Positions 8,161 to 17,392 of a stretch of 64,000 bases of DNA are shown piece by piece. The first letter of the stretch is position 1. Every line of letters begins with the position of its first letter. Position numbers and translations under genes: made by a program. Below the pieces are notes generated by a model. It was not told the DNA's origin. It ran no database searches and saw only the letters and a list, made by a program, of their open reading frames with translations. Origin of the DNA: AC-43 sp963728855 (GTDB lineage Bacteria; Actinomycetota; Actinomycetes; Mycobacteriales; Micromonosporaceae); the NCBI GenBank assembly GCA_963728855.1, contig CAVSLN010000009.1, positions 186,001 to 250,000 of the forward strand. The letters run 5' to 3'.

Positions 8161-9801
8161 ATGCGTAGCACGATGATGGATCTCCCGCTGCATGTGGCCC
8201 GGCTGCTGGACTTCGGCCGTACCGTCCACTCCGGCGCAGAGGTCGCCACCTGGACCGGTGAAGGCGCCCGACGCAACACGTACGCCGAAGTAGGCGCGCA
8301 GTCCGCGCAGTTGGCGCACGCGTTGCGCGGCGACCTCGGGGTGACCGGCGACGAGCGGGTCGGCACCTTCATGTGGAACAACCTCGAGCACCTACTGGCG
8401 TACCTGACCGTACCGAGCATGGGCGCGGTGCTGCACACGCTCAACGTACGGCTCTTCCCCGATCAGCTCGGCTACATCGCGACACACGCCGGCGACCGGG
8501 TCGTCCTCGTCGACGCGACGCTGATCCCGCTGCTGGCCCGCAGCCTGCCCGAGATGAAGACGATCGAGCACCTGGTCGTCGCCGGGGAGGGCGACCCGGC
8601 CCCGCTGCTGGAGGCGTCGCCGGGGGTCAACGTGCACCGCCTCGCCGACCTGTTGCGGGACAAGCCGACCACCTACGACTGGCCGGAGGTCGACGAGCGG
8701 GACGCCGCGGCGCTCTGCTACACCTCCGGTACCACCGGCAACCCCAAGGGCGTCGCGTACTCGCACCGCTCCATCTGGCTGCACTCGATGCAGGTCTGCA
8801 TGCCCGAGTCCTTCGGGCTCAGTGAGGCGAGCAAGGCTCTCGCGGTCGTACCGATGTTCCACGCGATGGCGTGGGGCCTGCCGTACGCCGCGTTCATGTC
8901 GGGCGCCTCGCTGCTGATGCCCGACCGGTTCCTCCAGGCCGCCCCGCTCGCCAAGATGATCGAGACGGAGCGCCCGACGATGGCCGGGGCCGTACCCACG
9001 ATCTGGGCCGACCTGCTCGGCTACCTCGACACCCATCCGACCGACACCTCGTCGATGACGGAGGTCGTGGTCGGCGGCTCGGCCTGCCCGCCGTCGCTCA
9101 TGCACGCGTTCTCCGAGCGGCACGGCATCGAGATCATCCACGCCTGGGGCATGACCGAGACCTCGCCGCTCGGCTCGGTGTCCCGGCCACCGGCCACCGT
9201 GACCGGCGACGACGTCTGGCCGTACCGGTACACGCAAGGGCGCCCGCCGGCGTCCGTACAGGCCCGGATCATCGGGCCGCTGGGTGACGCCCAGCCCACC
9301 GACGGCGAGGCGGTCGGCGAGCTTGAGGTACGGGGCCCCTGGGTCACCGGTACCTACCTCGGTGACGACGAGCCCGACCCGGCCAAGTTCCACGACGGCT
9401 GGCTGCGTACCGGCGACGTCGGGACGCTGTCCGCCGACGGGTACATCACGCTCACCGACCGGGCCAAGGACGTGATCAAGTCCGGTGGCGAGTGGATCTC
9501 CTCGGTCGACCTGGAGAACCAGCTCATGGCGCACCCGGCCGTCCTGGAGGCGTGCGTGGTGGGGGTACCCGACGAGCGCTGGGGGGAGCGGCCGCTCGCG
9601 TCGGTCGTGCTGCGCGAGGGCGCCACGGCGACCGTGACCGAGCTGCGCGACTTCCTGGCCGAGCGGGTGGCCCGCTGGCAGGTGCCGGAGCGGTGGACCT
9701 TCATCGAGGGCGTACCGAAGACGAGCGTGGGCAAGTTCGACAAGAAGGTGGTACGGGCGAGGTACGCGGACGGCGCGCTGGAGGTCCGTACCCTCGGCTG
9801 A
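8161..9801 (+). CDS. Medium/long-chain acyl-CoA synthetase
   Basis: A 546-residue AMP-forming ligase that activates fatty acids to acyl-CoA. The P-loop YTSGTTGNPKGV begins near residue 187, the adenylate motif WGMTETSPLGS near residue 331, the hinge GWLRTGD near residue 414, and the C-terminal lysine region TSVGKFDKK near residue 521. Length and motifs fit the FadD/AlkK branch used in fatty-acid degradation or lipid remodelling. It stands alone and converges on ku. GTAC tetranucleotides are conspicuously frequent in this gene. Confidence 0.92.
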   Translation: MRSTMMDLPLHVARLLDFGRTVHSGAEVATWTGEGARRNTYAEVGAQSAQLAHALRGDLGVTGDERVGTFMWNNLEHLLAYLTVPSMGAVLHTLNVRLFPDQLGYIATHAGDRVVLVDATLIPLLARSLPEMKTIEHLVVAGEGDPAPLLEASPGVNVHRLADLLRDKPTTYDWPEVDERDAAALCYTSGTTGNPKGVAYSHRSIWLHSMQVCMPESFGLSEASKALAVVPMFHAMAWGLPYAAFMSGASLLMPDRFLQAAPLAKMIETERPTMAGAVPTIWADLLGYLDTHPTDTSSMTEVVVGGSACPPSLMHAFSERHGIEIIHAWGMTETSPLGSVSRPPATVTGDDVWPYRYTQGRPPASVQARIIGPLGDAQPTDGEAVGELEVRGPWVTGTYLGDDEPDPAKFHDGWLRTGDVGTLSADGYITLTDRAKDVIKSGGEWISSVDLENQLMAHPAVLEACVVGVPDERWGERPLASVVLREGATATVTELRDFLAERVARWQVPERWTFIEGVPKTSVGKFDKKVVRARYADGALEVRTLG

Positions 9802-9813
9802 AAGAGCTGGCTG

Positions 9814-9840
9814 TAGCCGCTCCGACAAGCTGCGCGGCTA
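9814..9840. terminator. Hairpin between acyl-CoA ligase and ku
   Basis: TAGCCGC and GCGGCTA form a 7-bp stem with a 13-base loop in the 36-base gap between two convergent genes. The right arm contains the ku stop codon (TAG on the minus strand). There is no U-tract, so this is at best a weak bidirectional terminator. The loop sequence CCGCTCCGACAAGCT recurs three times near 46.3 kb. Confidence 0.4.
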
Positions 9841-10834
9841 GGCCGTCCGCTTCTTCGCGGGCGTCTTCTTCGCCGCGGTCTTCTTGGCCGCTGCCTTCTT
9901 GGCGGGCTCGGCTTTCTTCGCGGCGGCCGTGGCTTTCTTGGCGGGGGCCTTCGCCGGCGCTGGCCTTCTTCGCCGGTGCTGCCTTCTCCGCTGGCGTTGC
10001 CTTCTTCGCCGAGCGGGCCGAGGTGATCGGGGTGGGCTCCGGGGACGGCGCCTCGCCCCGGGCCGCCTTGGCCCGTTCGACGGAGGCGCGCAGCGCGGCC
10101 ATCAGGTCCACCGCCGCGGCCGGCGGGCCCTCCTCCTCGGCCGGGGCGACGACCTCCCGGCCCTCGACCTTCGCATCGATGACCTCCTGCAACGCCTCCC
10201 GGTAGTTGTCCGTGTACGCCTCGGGTATGAAGTCGGCCGCCATCGAGTCGATCAGCGACTCGGCCATCGCCAGCTCCTGCGGCCGGATGCTGACGTCCTC
10301 GTCGAGGAAGCCGAAGTCGGGGGTACGGACCTCGTCCGGCCAGAGCATCGTGTTGAGCACCAGCACGCTGTCCTTGACCCGGAGCGTGGCGAGCTGCTCC
10401 CGCTGGCGCAGCGCGACCTTGACGATCGCCACCCGGTCGACCTCGGTCAGCGCGTCGCGCAGCAGCGCGTACGGCTTGGTCGCCGTACCCTCCGGCTCCA
10501 GGTAGTACGCCTTCGCGTAGAGGATCGGGTCGACCTGCTCGGCCGGCACGAACTCCAGCACCTCGATCGCCCGTGACGTGGTCAGCGGCAGTTCGGCGAA
10601 GTCCTCGTCGGTGAGTACGACCATCTCCCCGCCGCCGATGTCGTACCCCTTGGCGATGTCGTCGTAGGGCACCTCCTCGCCGTCGATCGAGCAGATCCGC
10701 TTGTACCGGATCCGTCCGCCGTCGGTCTGGTGTACCTGGTGGAACCGAATGTCCTTCTCCTCGGTCGCGGAGTACAGCCGGACGCCGATGGACACCAAGC
10801 CGAACGAGACCGCGCCTTTCCAGATCGCCCGCAT
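9838..10834 (-). CDS. ku: Ku, NHEJ end-binding protein (frameshift in the lysine tail)
   Basis: The start MRAIWKGAVSFGLVSIGVRL is diagnostic of bacterial Ku, the homodimer that binds broken DNA ends and recruits LigD. The core (about 270 residues) is intact and is followed by the Lys/Ala/Pro-rich tail used for DNA contact and ligase stimulation. Reading breaks near 9952-9962. Upstream the tail reads KKATPAEKAAPAKK; downstream the KK repeats (AKKATAAAKKAEPAKK) resume in another frame and end at TAG. One extra base, likely at about 9961, restores a 331-residue protein. It is divergent from the ligase gene with only 22 bases between starts. Confidence 0.93.
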
Positions 10835-10856
10835 ACTCGCAGGATAAGGTCAAGTT

Positions 10857-11786
10857 GTGTCTGGCGCGCCCATGCTGGCCAGCACCGGCGCACTTCCGGC
10901 CGGTCCGGGCTGGGCGTACGAGTTCAAGTGGGACGGGGTACGGGCCCTGGCCACGATCCGTGGCGGCACTCTTCGGCTGCACGCCCGCAGCGGTGCGGAG
11001 ATCACCGCGGCGTACCCGGAGCTGGCCCCGCTCGGTACGGCCCTGTCCGACGCCGAGCTCGACGGCGAGGTCGTCGTGCTGGACGAGCACGGGCGGCCCT
11101 CGTTCACCGCCCTCGCCGAGCGCATGCACGTACGGGAACGCGCCCGGGCCGCCCGGCTCGCCGCCGCGCTGCCGGTGACGTACATGGTCTTCGACCTGCT
11201 CCGGCTGGACGGCGCCGACCTGACCCAGGTCCCGTACGCGCGGCGACGCGCCCTGCTCGACGGGCTGGGCCTGGCCGGTGACCGCTGGCTCGTACCGCCG
11301 TCCTTCGCCGACGGGCCGGCTACCCTCGCGGCCGCCCGCGAGAACCGCCTGGAAGGCGTCGTCGCGAAGCGGCTCGGCTCGCTCTACCGGCCGGGCGTCC
11401 GGTCTCCGGACTGGGTGAAGGTCAAGGCGGAGGAGTCCGCCGAGTTCGTGGTCGGCGGGTTGCGTCCGGGGGTACGGACGCTCGGCGCGCTGCTGATCGG
11501 CGTACCGCGGCCGGACGGGCGGCTGGTCTTCCGCGGTCGGGTCGGCGGCGGGATCTCCGCCTCGGGCGAGCGGGCCCTGCTCGCCGCGCTGCGCCCGCTC
11601 GCGACCGCCGAGTCGCCGTTCGCCGACCCGTTGCCGCGCGAGGATTCCAGGGAAGCGACGTGGGTACGTCCAGAGGTCGTGGTCGAAGTCAAGTACGGCC
11701 AGCGGACCCCGGACGGCCGGCTGCGGTTCCCCCGCTTCCTGCGGCTGCGCCCGGACGTGTCGCCGGAGGAGTGCGTCGATGCCTGA
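10857..11786 (+). CDS. ATP-dependent DNA ligase (LigD ligase domain as a separate gene)
   Basis: A 309-residue ligase. Motif I is EFKWDGVR near residue 23, whose lysine is adenylated. Others are ELDGEVVVLD (motif III), LEGVVAKRLGSLY (motif IV) and WVKVKAEES (motif V), followed by an OB-fold. It corresponds to the ligase module of LigD, which seals double-strand breaks with Ku. The GTG start is 22 bases from the ku start, so the promoters must overlap the opposite gene. Its stop overlaps the polymerase gene by 8 bases. No nuclease (PE) domain is visible in either LigD piece. Confidence 0.92.
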   Translation: MSGAPMLASTGALPAGPGWAYEFKWDGVRALATIRGGTLRLHARSGAEITAAYPELAPLGTALSDAELDGEVVVLDEHGRPSFTALAERMHVRERARAARLAAALPVTYMVFDLLRLDGADLTQVPYARRRALLDGLGLAGDRWLVPPSFADGPATLAAARENRLEGVVAKRLGSLYRPGVRSPDWVKVKAEESAEFVVGGLRPGVRTLGALLIGVPRPDGRLVFRGRVGGGISASGERALLAALRPLATAESPFADPLPREDSREATWVRPEVVVEVKYGQRTPDGRLRFPRFLRLRPDVSPEECVDA

Positions 11787-12690
11787 CCGGGTGCTGGTAC
11801 ATGTGGACGGACACGCGCTGGAGCTGTCCAACCTCGACAAGGTGCTCTACCCCGCGGTCGGCTTCACCAAGGGCGAGGTCATCGACTACTACACCCGCGT
11901 CGCGCCGGTACTGCTGCCACACATCACCGACCGCCCGCTGACCCGGATCCGGTACCCGAACGGCGTGACCGGCAACGGGTTCTTCGAGAAGAACGCCCCG
12001 GCCGGGGTACCGAGCTGGGTCCGTACCGAGACTCTGCCCGTACCCGGGTCGTCGAAGGGCCGCGAGACGCTGGACTACATCGTCGCCGACGACCTCGCCA
12101 CCCTCGTGTGGCTGGCCAACCTGGCCGCGCTGGAGCTGCACGTTCCACAGTGGACAGTCGGTGCTCCGGGACCGGACCGCCTCGTGGTCGACCTCGACCC
12201 CGGCCCGCCGGCCGGGCTGCCCGAGTGCGCGCGGGTCGCCGTGCTGCTGCGGGAACGGCTCGAAGCCGACGGGCTGGTCGCGTACCCCAAGACGTCCGGC
12301 CGCAAAGGCATGCAGCTCATGTGCGGCCTCGCCGGTACCCAGCCCGCCGACGACGTCTCCGCGTACGCCCACCGGGTGGCCGACGAGCTGGCCCGCCAGC
12401 ACCCCCGGCTGGTCACCTCGCGGATGGCGAAGAACCTGCGCCCCGGCAAGGTGTTCATCGACTGGAGCCAGAACAGCGCGGCCAAGACAACGGTCGCGCC
12501 GTACTCGCTGCGCGCCGAGCCGAGCCCCACCGTGTCGGCTCCGCTGCGCTGGGACGAGGTCGAGGCCGGCGACGTCCGGCCGCTGCGCTCCGCCGATGTG
12601 CTCGCCCGCGTCGACGGGTACGGCGACCCGCTCGCCGACCTCCTCGAGGGCGGCCCGCCCGTACCCTCGTCGGGCGGCCGGAGGCCGTAA
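11779..12690 (+). CDS. NHEJ primase-polymerase (LigD polymerase domain as a separate gene)
   Basis: A 303-residue archaeo-eukaryotic primase-type polymerase that fills gaps at broken ends and prefers ribonucleotides. It shows the family start (ELSNLDKVLYPAVGFTKGEVIDYY), the metal-binding DLDPG near residue 137, the SGRKGMQ loop near residue 173, and SRMAKNLRPGKVFIDWSQN, which holds the third catalytic aspartate. The overlap with the ligase gene ensures co-translation. With Ku this gives a complete split-gene end-joining set. Confidence 0.93.
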   Translation: MPDRVLVHVDGHALELSNLDKVLYPAVGFTKGEVIDYYTRVAPVLLPHITDRPLTRIRYPNGVTGNGFFEKNAPAGVPSWVRTETLPVPGSSKGRETLDYIVADDLATLVWLANLAALELHVPQWTVGAPGPDRLVVDLDPGPPAGLPECARVAVLLRERLEADGLVAYPKTSGRKGMQLMCGLAGTQPADDVSAYAHRVADELARQHPRLVTSRMAKNLRPGKVFIDWSQNSAAKTTVAPYSLRAEPSPTVSAPLRWDEVEAGDVRPLRSADVLARVDGYGDPLADLLEGGPPVPSSGGRRP

Positions 12691-12807
12691 GTGTTGTCAT
12701 CGCGCTACGGCGTACCCCTGAAGACTTCGACGTTGAGTCTCGCGGTCGCCGACGCCGACCCGGCGGTCGCACGAGTGCTCCGCCGGGTCCGCGAACGTCG
12801 GTCTTGA
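12691..12807 (+). CDS. Possible 38-residue small protein
   Basis: A GTG directly after the polymerase stop has a well-placed GGAGG (12680-12684, 6-base spacer) and opens a 38-residue frame ending in an arginine-rich stretch (RVLRRVRERRS). It may be a small basic protein of the end-joining operon. It has no family that I recognise and could be chance, so confidence is low. Confidence 0.3.
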   Translation: MLSSRYGVPLKTSTLSLAVADADPAVARVLRRVRERRS

Positions 12808-12810
12808 CAG

Positions 12811-15363
12811 TCAGCCGTCCGCCATCGCGGAGACGATCGACGCGCGCGCCGCGCGCCGGGCCGGCAGGATGGCCGCGACCACGCCGGCCAGCGCCGCGAT
12901 CGCCACGTACCCGAGCAGCTGCCCCACCGGTACGGTGATGATCGGCGTGATGGTGGTGAACATCGTCTGGGTCGTCACCGTGCCGTAGAGCACGCCGAAG
13001 CCGACCCCGACCAGCGCCCCGATCACGCCCATCAGCAGCGCTTCGACCAGCAGCGTCGCGCGCAGCTGGCCGCGGGTCAGGCCGAGCGCCCGCAGCATGG
13101 CGGACTCCCGGGTGCGCTCGAAGACCGACAGCGACAGCGTGTTCATGATGCCGATCAGCGCGATCAGGATGGCGATCCCGAGCAGCGCCGCGATCACCGC
13201 GATGATCTGGTCGACCGCACTGGTGACGTCCGAACGCCAGCTCGCCAGGCTGCCGATGGTCACCAGCGGGTAGTCGTTGGTGACCGCTTCGACGGCGGTA
13301 CGGGACGCGTCCGGGCCCACGCCCGCGCCCGCCTTGACCAGCACCAGGTCGTCGGTCGTGGCCGGGTGCAGTCCGGCGAGGTCGTGCCAGGTCAGCAGGA
13401 CGTCGCCGGAGAGCGACTCGCCGGTGGAGATGCCGGCCACGGTGAACGTACCGCTCTGGCCGTTCCTGGTCGTCACGGTGATCTTGTCGCCGACGTGGTG
13501 GCCCTTGGTGGCGTCGGAGCCGCCGGACAGCACGGCCGTACCGTCGTGGAAGTCCTTGAACGAGCCGGAGGCGAGGTCGGGCGTGGGCAGCGCGGCCAGG
13601 CCGGCCGGGTCGATCGCGCCGACCACGGTGAAGAGGCCGTTGACCTGCGCGTCGTCCAGCCGCACCTGCGCGACCACCGCGAGCCCCGACTGGGCCCGCA
13701 GCCGCTCGGCGACTGCCGGTGGGATCCCGGGGGTCTGCGACCCGGTCCGGGTGGACTGGACGATGTAGTCGACCGGGTAGTGCCCGCTGAGCTCGTGGTT
13801 CACCGTGGCCTGCACGGTGGCGAGCGCGACGCTCGCCGCCGACATCAGGCCCACGCCGATCATCAGGGCCGCGGTGGTTGCGGCCGCGCGGCCGGGGTTG
13901 CGCCGCGCATTGGCACTGGCGAGCTTCGCGGGGGTGCCGAAGACCCGGCCGGGCAGCCAGCCCAACGCGCTGGTGAGCGGTCCGATGAACAGCGGAGCCA
14001 GCAGCAGTACGGCGACGAAGTTCACGATCCCGCCGCCCACCACGAGCAGCGTGCCGGTACGGAGGTCGGACATCCCGTGTCCCGAGACGGTGAGCAGGGT
14101 ACCCACGCCGCCGGTCAGGACCCCGAGCGCGACGAGCACCACCCGGCCCCAGACACTGCGGATCTTCGCCAGCGGGGTGACCCGGAGCGCGGCCAGCGGA
14201 GCCACCCGGGTCGCCCGGAACGCCGGGATCACCGCCGAGCCCACGGTCACCACGAGACCGAGCAGCAGGGCGACGAGCACCGGTGTCGCGGTGAGTACGA
14301 GCGCGTGCGCCGGTAGCGGTGCACCCAGCGCGTCGGCGCCGCTGAACAGCCCGTACGCGACGGCGAGGCCCAGCCCGATGCCGGCCAGGGCCCCGAGCAG
14401 CCCGACGATCGCGGACTCCAGCAGTACCGACCGGAAGACCTGCCCGCGCGACGCCCCGATACAGCGCAGCAGGGCCAGCTCCCGGACCCGTTGCGCGATG
14501 AGGATCGTGAACGTGTTGTAGATGACGAACGCCGACACCACACAGGCGATGACCGCGAAGACCAGCAGTACGGTCAGGAACGGCTCCACCTGGTCGACCG
14601 CGTTGTTGGCCAGGTCGATCCGGTACGCGTCCCCGGTGACCACCGTCGCGTCCCGGCCCAGCGCGGTGCTGACCCGGGCGGCCAGGTCGGCCGGCGAGAC
14701 CCCGGGCGCCGCGCTCGCCACGATCTGCCGGTACCCGGTCGCGCCGGTCAGCGTGACGAGGTCGGCCTGGGGCACGACGACCACGGACTGGTCGGCGTAC
14801 GCCTTGCTGGTGCCGAAGGTGACGATGCCGACCAGGGTCAGCTGGCGCCGGTCCTGATGTTGGTCGAGCACCGTGATGTGCTCGCCGAGCGCGTAGTGGG
14901 TACGGGTGACGGTGTCCGCGTCCAGGGCGGCCTCCCCCGAGGCGGCCGGTACCCGACCGGACGTCACGTCGTACTCGCGCAGCGCGGGGACCGTACCGGC
15001 GGACAGCGCGATCCCCGGGATGTCCGAGTTGGCGACGAGCTTGCCGTGCTTGTCCAGCAGCGGCAGGTCGGCCCGCATCCGACCATCCACAGTGGACACA
15101 CCGGGGACGGCGCGAACTTTGTCCACAGTGGACAGTGACAGGGTTGGCGGTCCCGGGTCCGCCTTGGCTGAGCCCGGGCCCGGCTCCGCCGCCACGTCGA
15201 CGTTCTTGGCTGCCCGGGCGAACTGGTCGAACAGCGCCGCTTTGGCCGTGTCGCCGAAGATCAGCGTACCGGCGACGAACCCGACGCCGAGCACGATGGC
15301 CAGGGCGGTCGCGACCAGCCGGAGCTTGTGGGCGCGCAGCCCGGCGATGGTGGTCCGGAACAT
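12811..15363 (-). CDS. FtsX/MacB-type ABC transporter permease
   Basis: An 850-residue permease with two FtsX modules. A first transmembrane helix (residues 16-38) precedes a large extracellular domain. Three to four helices cluster at about residues 250-400, a second extracellular domain follows, and a C-terminal helix cluster ends in LPARRAARASIVSAMADG. This layout is usual for actinobacterial permeases that export lipids, peptides or drugs or mediate mechanotransmission. It follows its ATPase by 2 bases. The substrate cannot be inferred. Two copies of the STVD-encoding palindrome TCCACAGTGGAC lie in its 5' part. Confidence 0.9.
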   Translation of the reverse strand: MFRTTIAGLRAHKLRLVATALAIVLGVGFVAGTLIFGDTAKAALFDQFARAAKNVDVAAEPGPGSAKADPGPPTLSLSTVDKVRAVPGVSTVDGRMRADLPLLDKHGKLVANSDIPGIALSAGTVPALREYDVTSGRVPAASGEAALDADTVTRTHYALGEHITVLDQHQDRRQLTLVGIVTFGTSKAYADQSVVVVPQADLVTLTGATGYRQIVASAAPGVSPADLAARVSTALGRDATVVTGDAYRIDLANNAVDQVEPFLTVLLVFAVIACVVSAFVIYNTFTILIAQRVRELALLRCIGASRGQVFRSVLLESAIVGLLGALAGIGLGLAVAYGLFSGADALGAPLPAHALVLTATPVLVALLLGLVVTVGSAVIPAFRATRVAPLAALRVTPLAKIRSVWGRVVLVALGVLTGGVGTLLTVSGHGMSDLRTGTLLVVGGGIVNFVAVLLLAPLFIGPLTSALGWLPGRVFGTPAKLASANARRNPGRAAATTAALMIGVGLMSAASVALATVQATVNHELSGHYPVDYIVQSTRTGSQTPGIPPAVAERLRAQSGLAVVAQVRLDDAQVNGLFTVVGAIDPAGLAALPTPDLASGSFKDFHDGTAVLSGGSDATKGHHVGDKITVTTRNGQSGTFTVAGISTGESLSGDVLLTWHDLAGLHPATTDDLVLVKAGAGVGPDASRTAVEAVTNDYPLVTIGSLASWRSDVTSAVDQIIAVIAALLGIAILIALIGIMNTLSLSVFERTRESAMLRALGLTRGQLRATLLVEALLMGVIGALVGVGFGVLYGTVTTQTMFTTITPIITVPVGQLLGYVAIAALAGVVAAILPARRAARASIVSAMADG
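15086..15133. repeat. Two copies of the palindrome (G)TCCACAGTGGAC
   Basis: TCCACAGTGGAC at 15086 and the full 13-mer GTCCACAGTGGAC at 15121 lie inside the permease gene 35 bases apart. The same 12-mer core recurs at 12144, 25714 and 42140, and single- or double-mismatch versions occur at 17885, 56262 and 59738. Confidence 0.6.
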
Positions 15364-15365
15364 TG

Positions 15366-16112
<747 letters not shown>

Positions 16113-16166
16113 GGTCCGGAACGGTATGGGTCGGCACGGGTCGGGCGCGTCACCACGAAGAACGCA

Positions 16167-16427
16167 TTGCGGGTACGACTCAAGGATGACGCCACCCGCG
16201 GAGTTGCCAGGTTAGGGGTACACGCCGTGCTCGGCTCGGTGTTCGCGAGCTTCGGCGGGTACGCCAGCGGGCAGGACTTCGTCAATGGTCTGGTCGCGTC
16301 GCAGCGGGTAGGCGCGGTATCACTGGCCGCGGCGGCGGTACTCGCGCTGGCCCTACCGGCTGTCCGGCAGGCGGTACGAGCGAACGAGCCGGCCGAGGCC
16401 GCGGAACTTGTCGCGACCAGCTATTGA
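16167..16427 (+). pseudogene. Remnant of an MFS drug transporter C-terminus
   Basis: An 86-codon frame with no convincing start. Its translation (LGSVFASFGGYASGQDFVNGL, then an alanine-rich hydrophobic segment) looks like the last two helices of a DHA2 exporter, where a similar phrase precedes the final transmembrane helix. Nothing upstream supplies the other twelve helices. It is probably a decayed gene end, though a small two-helix membrane protein cannot be excluded. Confidence 0.45.
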
Positions 16428-16545
16428 CCCGCCGGGAGGCGGCGAGTAATGAAGGCCCAGGGTGTGGCGGGTTGCCCCGGGCCCGGGTACCTAGCACGAT
16501 GACGGGAGCCGACCGGCCCGGTCGGCCCTGCTGTGGGGGTACCAG

Positions 16546-17298
16546 ATGCGTGCGCAACGCCGATCGGCGCTGAGCCTGCTCCTGCTGGTCGCCGGCCTGA
16601 CCGTACTGGCCACCGGCGCTCCGGCGCAGGCTGAACCGGTCAACGGCCTGACCCTGAGCCCGACCGAGGGCCGCGCCGGGACCACGATCACCGCGTCGTT
16701 CCAGGCGGCCGTGCCCCAGGGCCAGGCGTGCGTGCACACGACGGTCACGTTCTGGTGGGACCGCACAGTCGTGGGCCGCAAGGACGGTGGCTGCGTGATC
16801 AGCGTCTCGTTCCGGCCGCCGAAGAACGACAAGGCCGCCGGACCGCATCAGGTCACCGCCCGGGACTCCAAGACCGGCCAGGTCGGGTCCACGGTCTTCA
16901 CGATCACGGGTACGGACACCACGAGCACGCCCACCGGCCGGCCCACCGCCACGGTGACGGCGACCACCCCGGCCAGTGACCCGCCGTTGCCGACGCCGAC
17001 CGATGGGGACACCGCGACGGTGGCGCCGCCGTCGCTGGACGCGGCCCGTGGGGTCGCGCCGGGCGGCGGTGGGAGTTCGGGCCCCTCCGTGCTGACGACC
17101 TTCGCGCTGATCTTCGGGGGCGTCCTCGTGCTCGGCGGCGTCGGGATTCTCGGCTTCGTGATCTACCGGACCCGCCCGAGCGGGCTGGAGCCCGAACCGG
17201 CCGGCGGTATGACGGACTACCCCACCCAGCCGATCGCGCTCACCCACCCGCCCGGGCAGCCGCGCCACGCGGCCCCGTCCGACGACCCCGAATACTGA
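16546..17298 (+). CDS. Secreted, membrane-anchored protein with an Ig-like domain
   Basis: A 250-residue protein with an N-terminal signal peptide (cleavage likely after PAQA, residue 29). A beta-rich domain follows, beginning LTLSPTEGRAGTTITASF, reminiscent of IPT/TIG or other Ig-like folds and with a likely disulphide between two cysteines. Then come a Thr/Pro-rich linker, one transmembrane helix (about 188-212) and a cytoplasmic Pro-rich tail. It is preceded by a 118-base gap holding GC-rich hairpins. The role is unknown but it acts at the cell surface. Confidence 0.75.
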   Translation: MRAQRRSALSLLLLVAGLTVLATGAPAQAEPVNGLTLSPTEGRAGTTITASFQAAVPQGQACVHTTVTFWWDRTVVGRKDGGCVISVSFRPPKNDKAAGPHQVTARDSKTGQVGSTVFTITGTDTTSTPTGRPTATVTATTPASDPPLPTPTDGDTATVAPPSLDAARGVAPGGGGSSGPSVLTTFALIFGGVLVLGGVGILGFVIYRTRPSGLEPEPAGGMTDYPTQPIALTHPPGQPRHAAPSDDPEY

Positions 17299-17392
17299 TC
17301 CGCACGGAAAGCGCGAACGGGTACCGGCAGGCCGGCCCCCCGTCGCCGCCCGCGGGCCAGTCGGCGAACCCGACAGCCGGTAGGCTTCGGCC

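Noticed and set aside
9354..11840. A very long minus-strand open frame across ku and the ligase gene
   Set aside because: It only joins the ku frame to antisense of its neighbours; outside ku the translation is low-complexity Arg/Gly/Pro typical of antisense in G+C-rich DNA.
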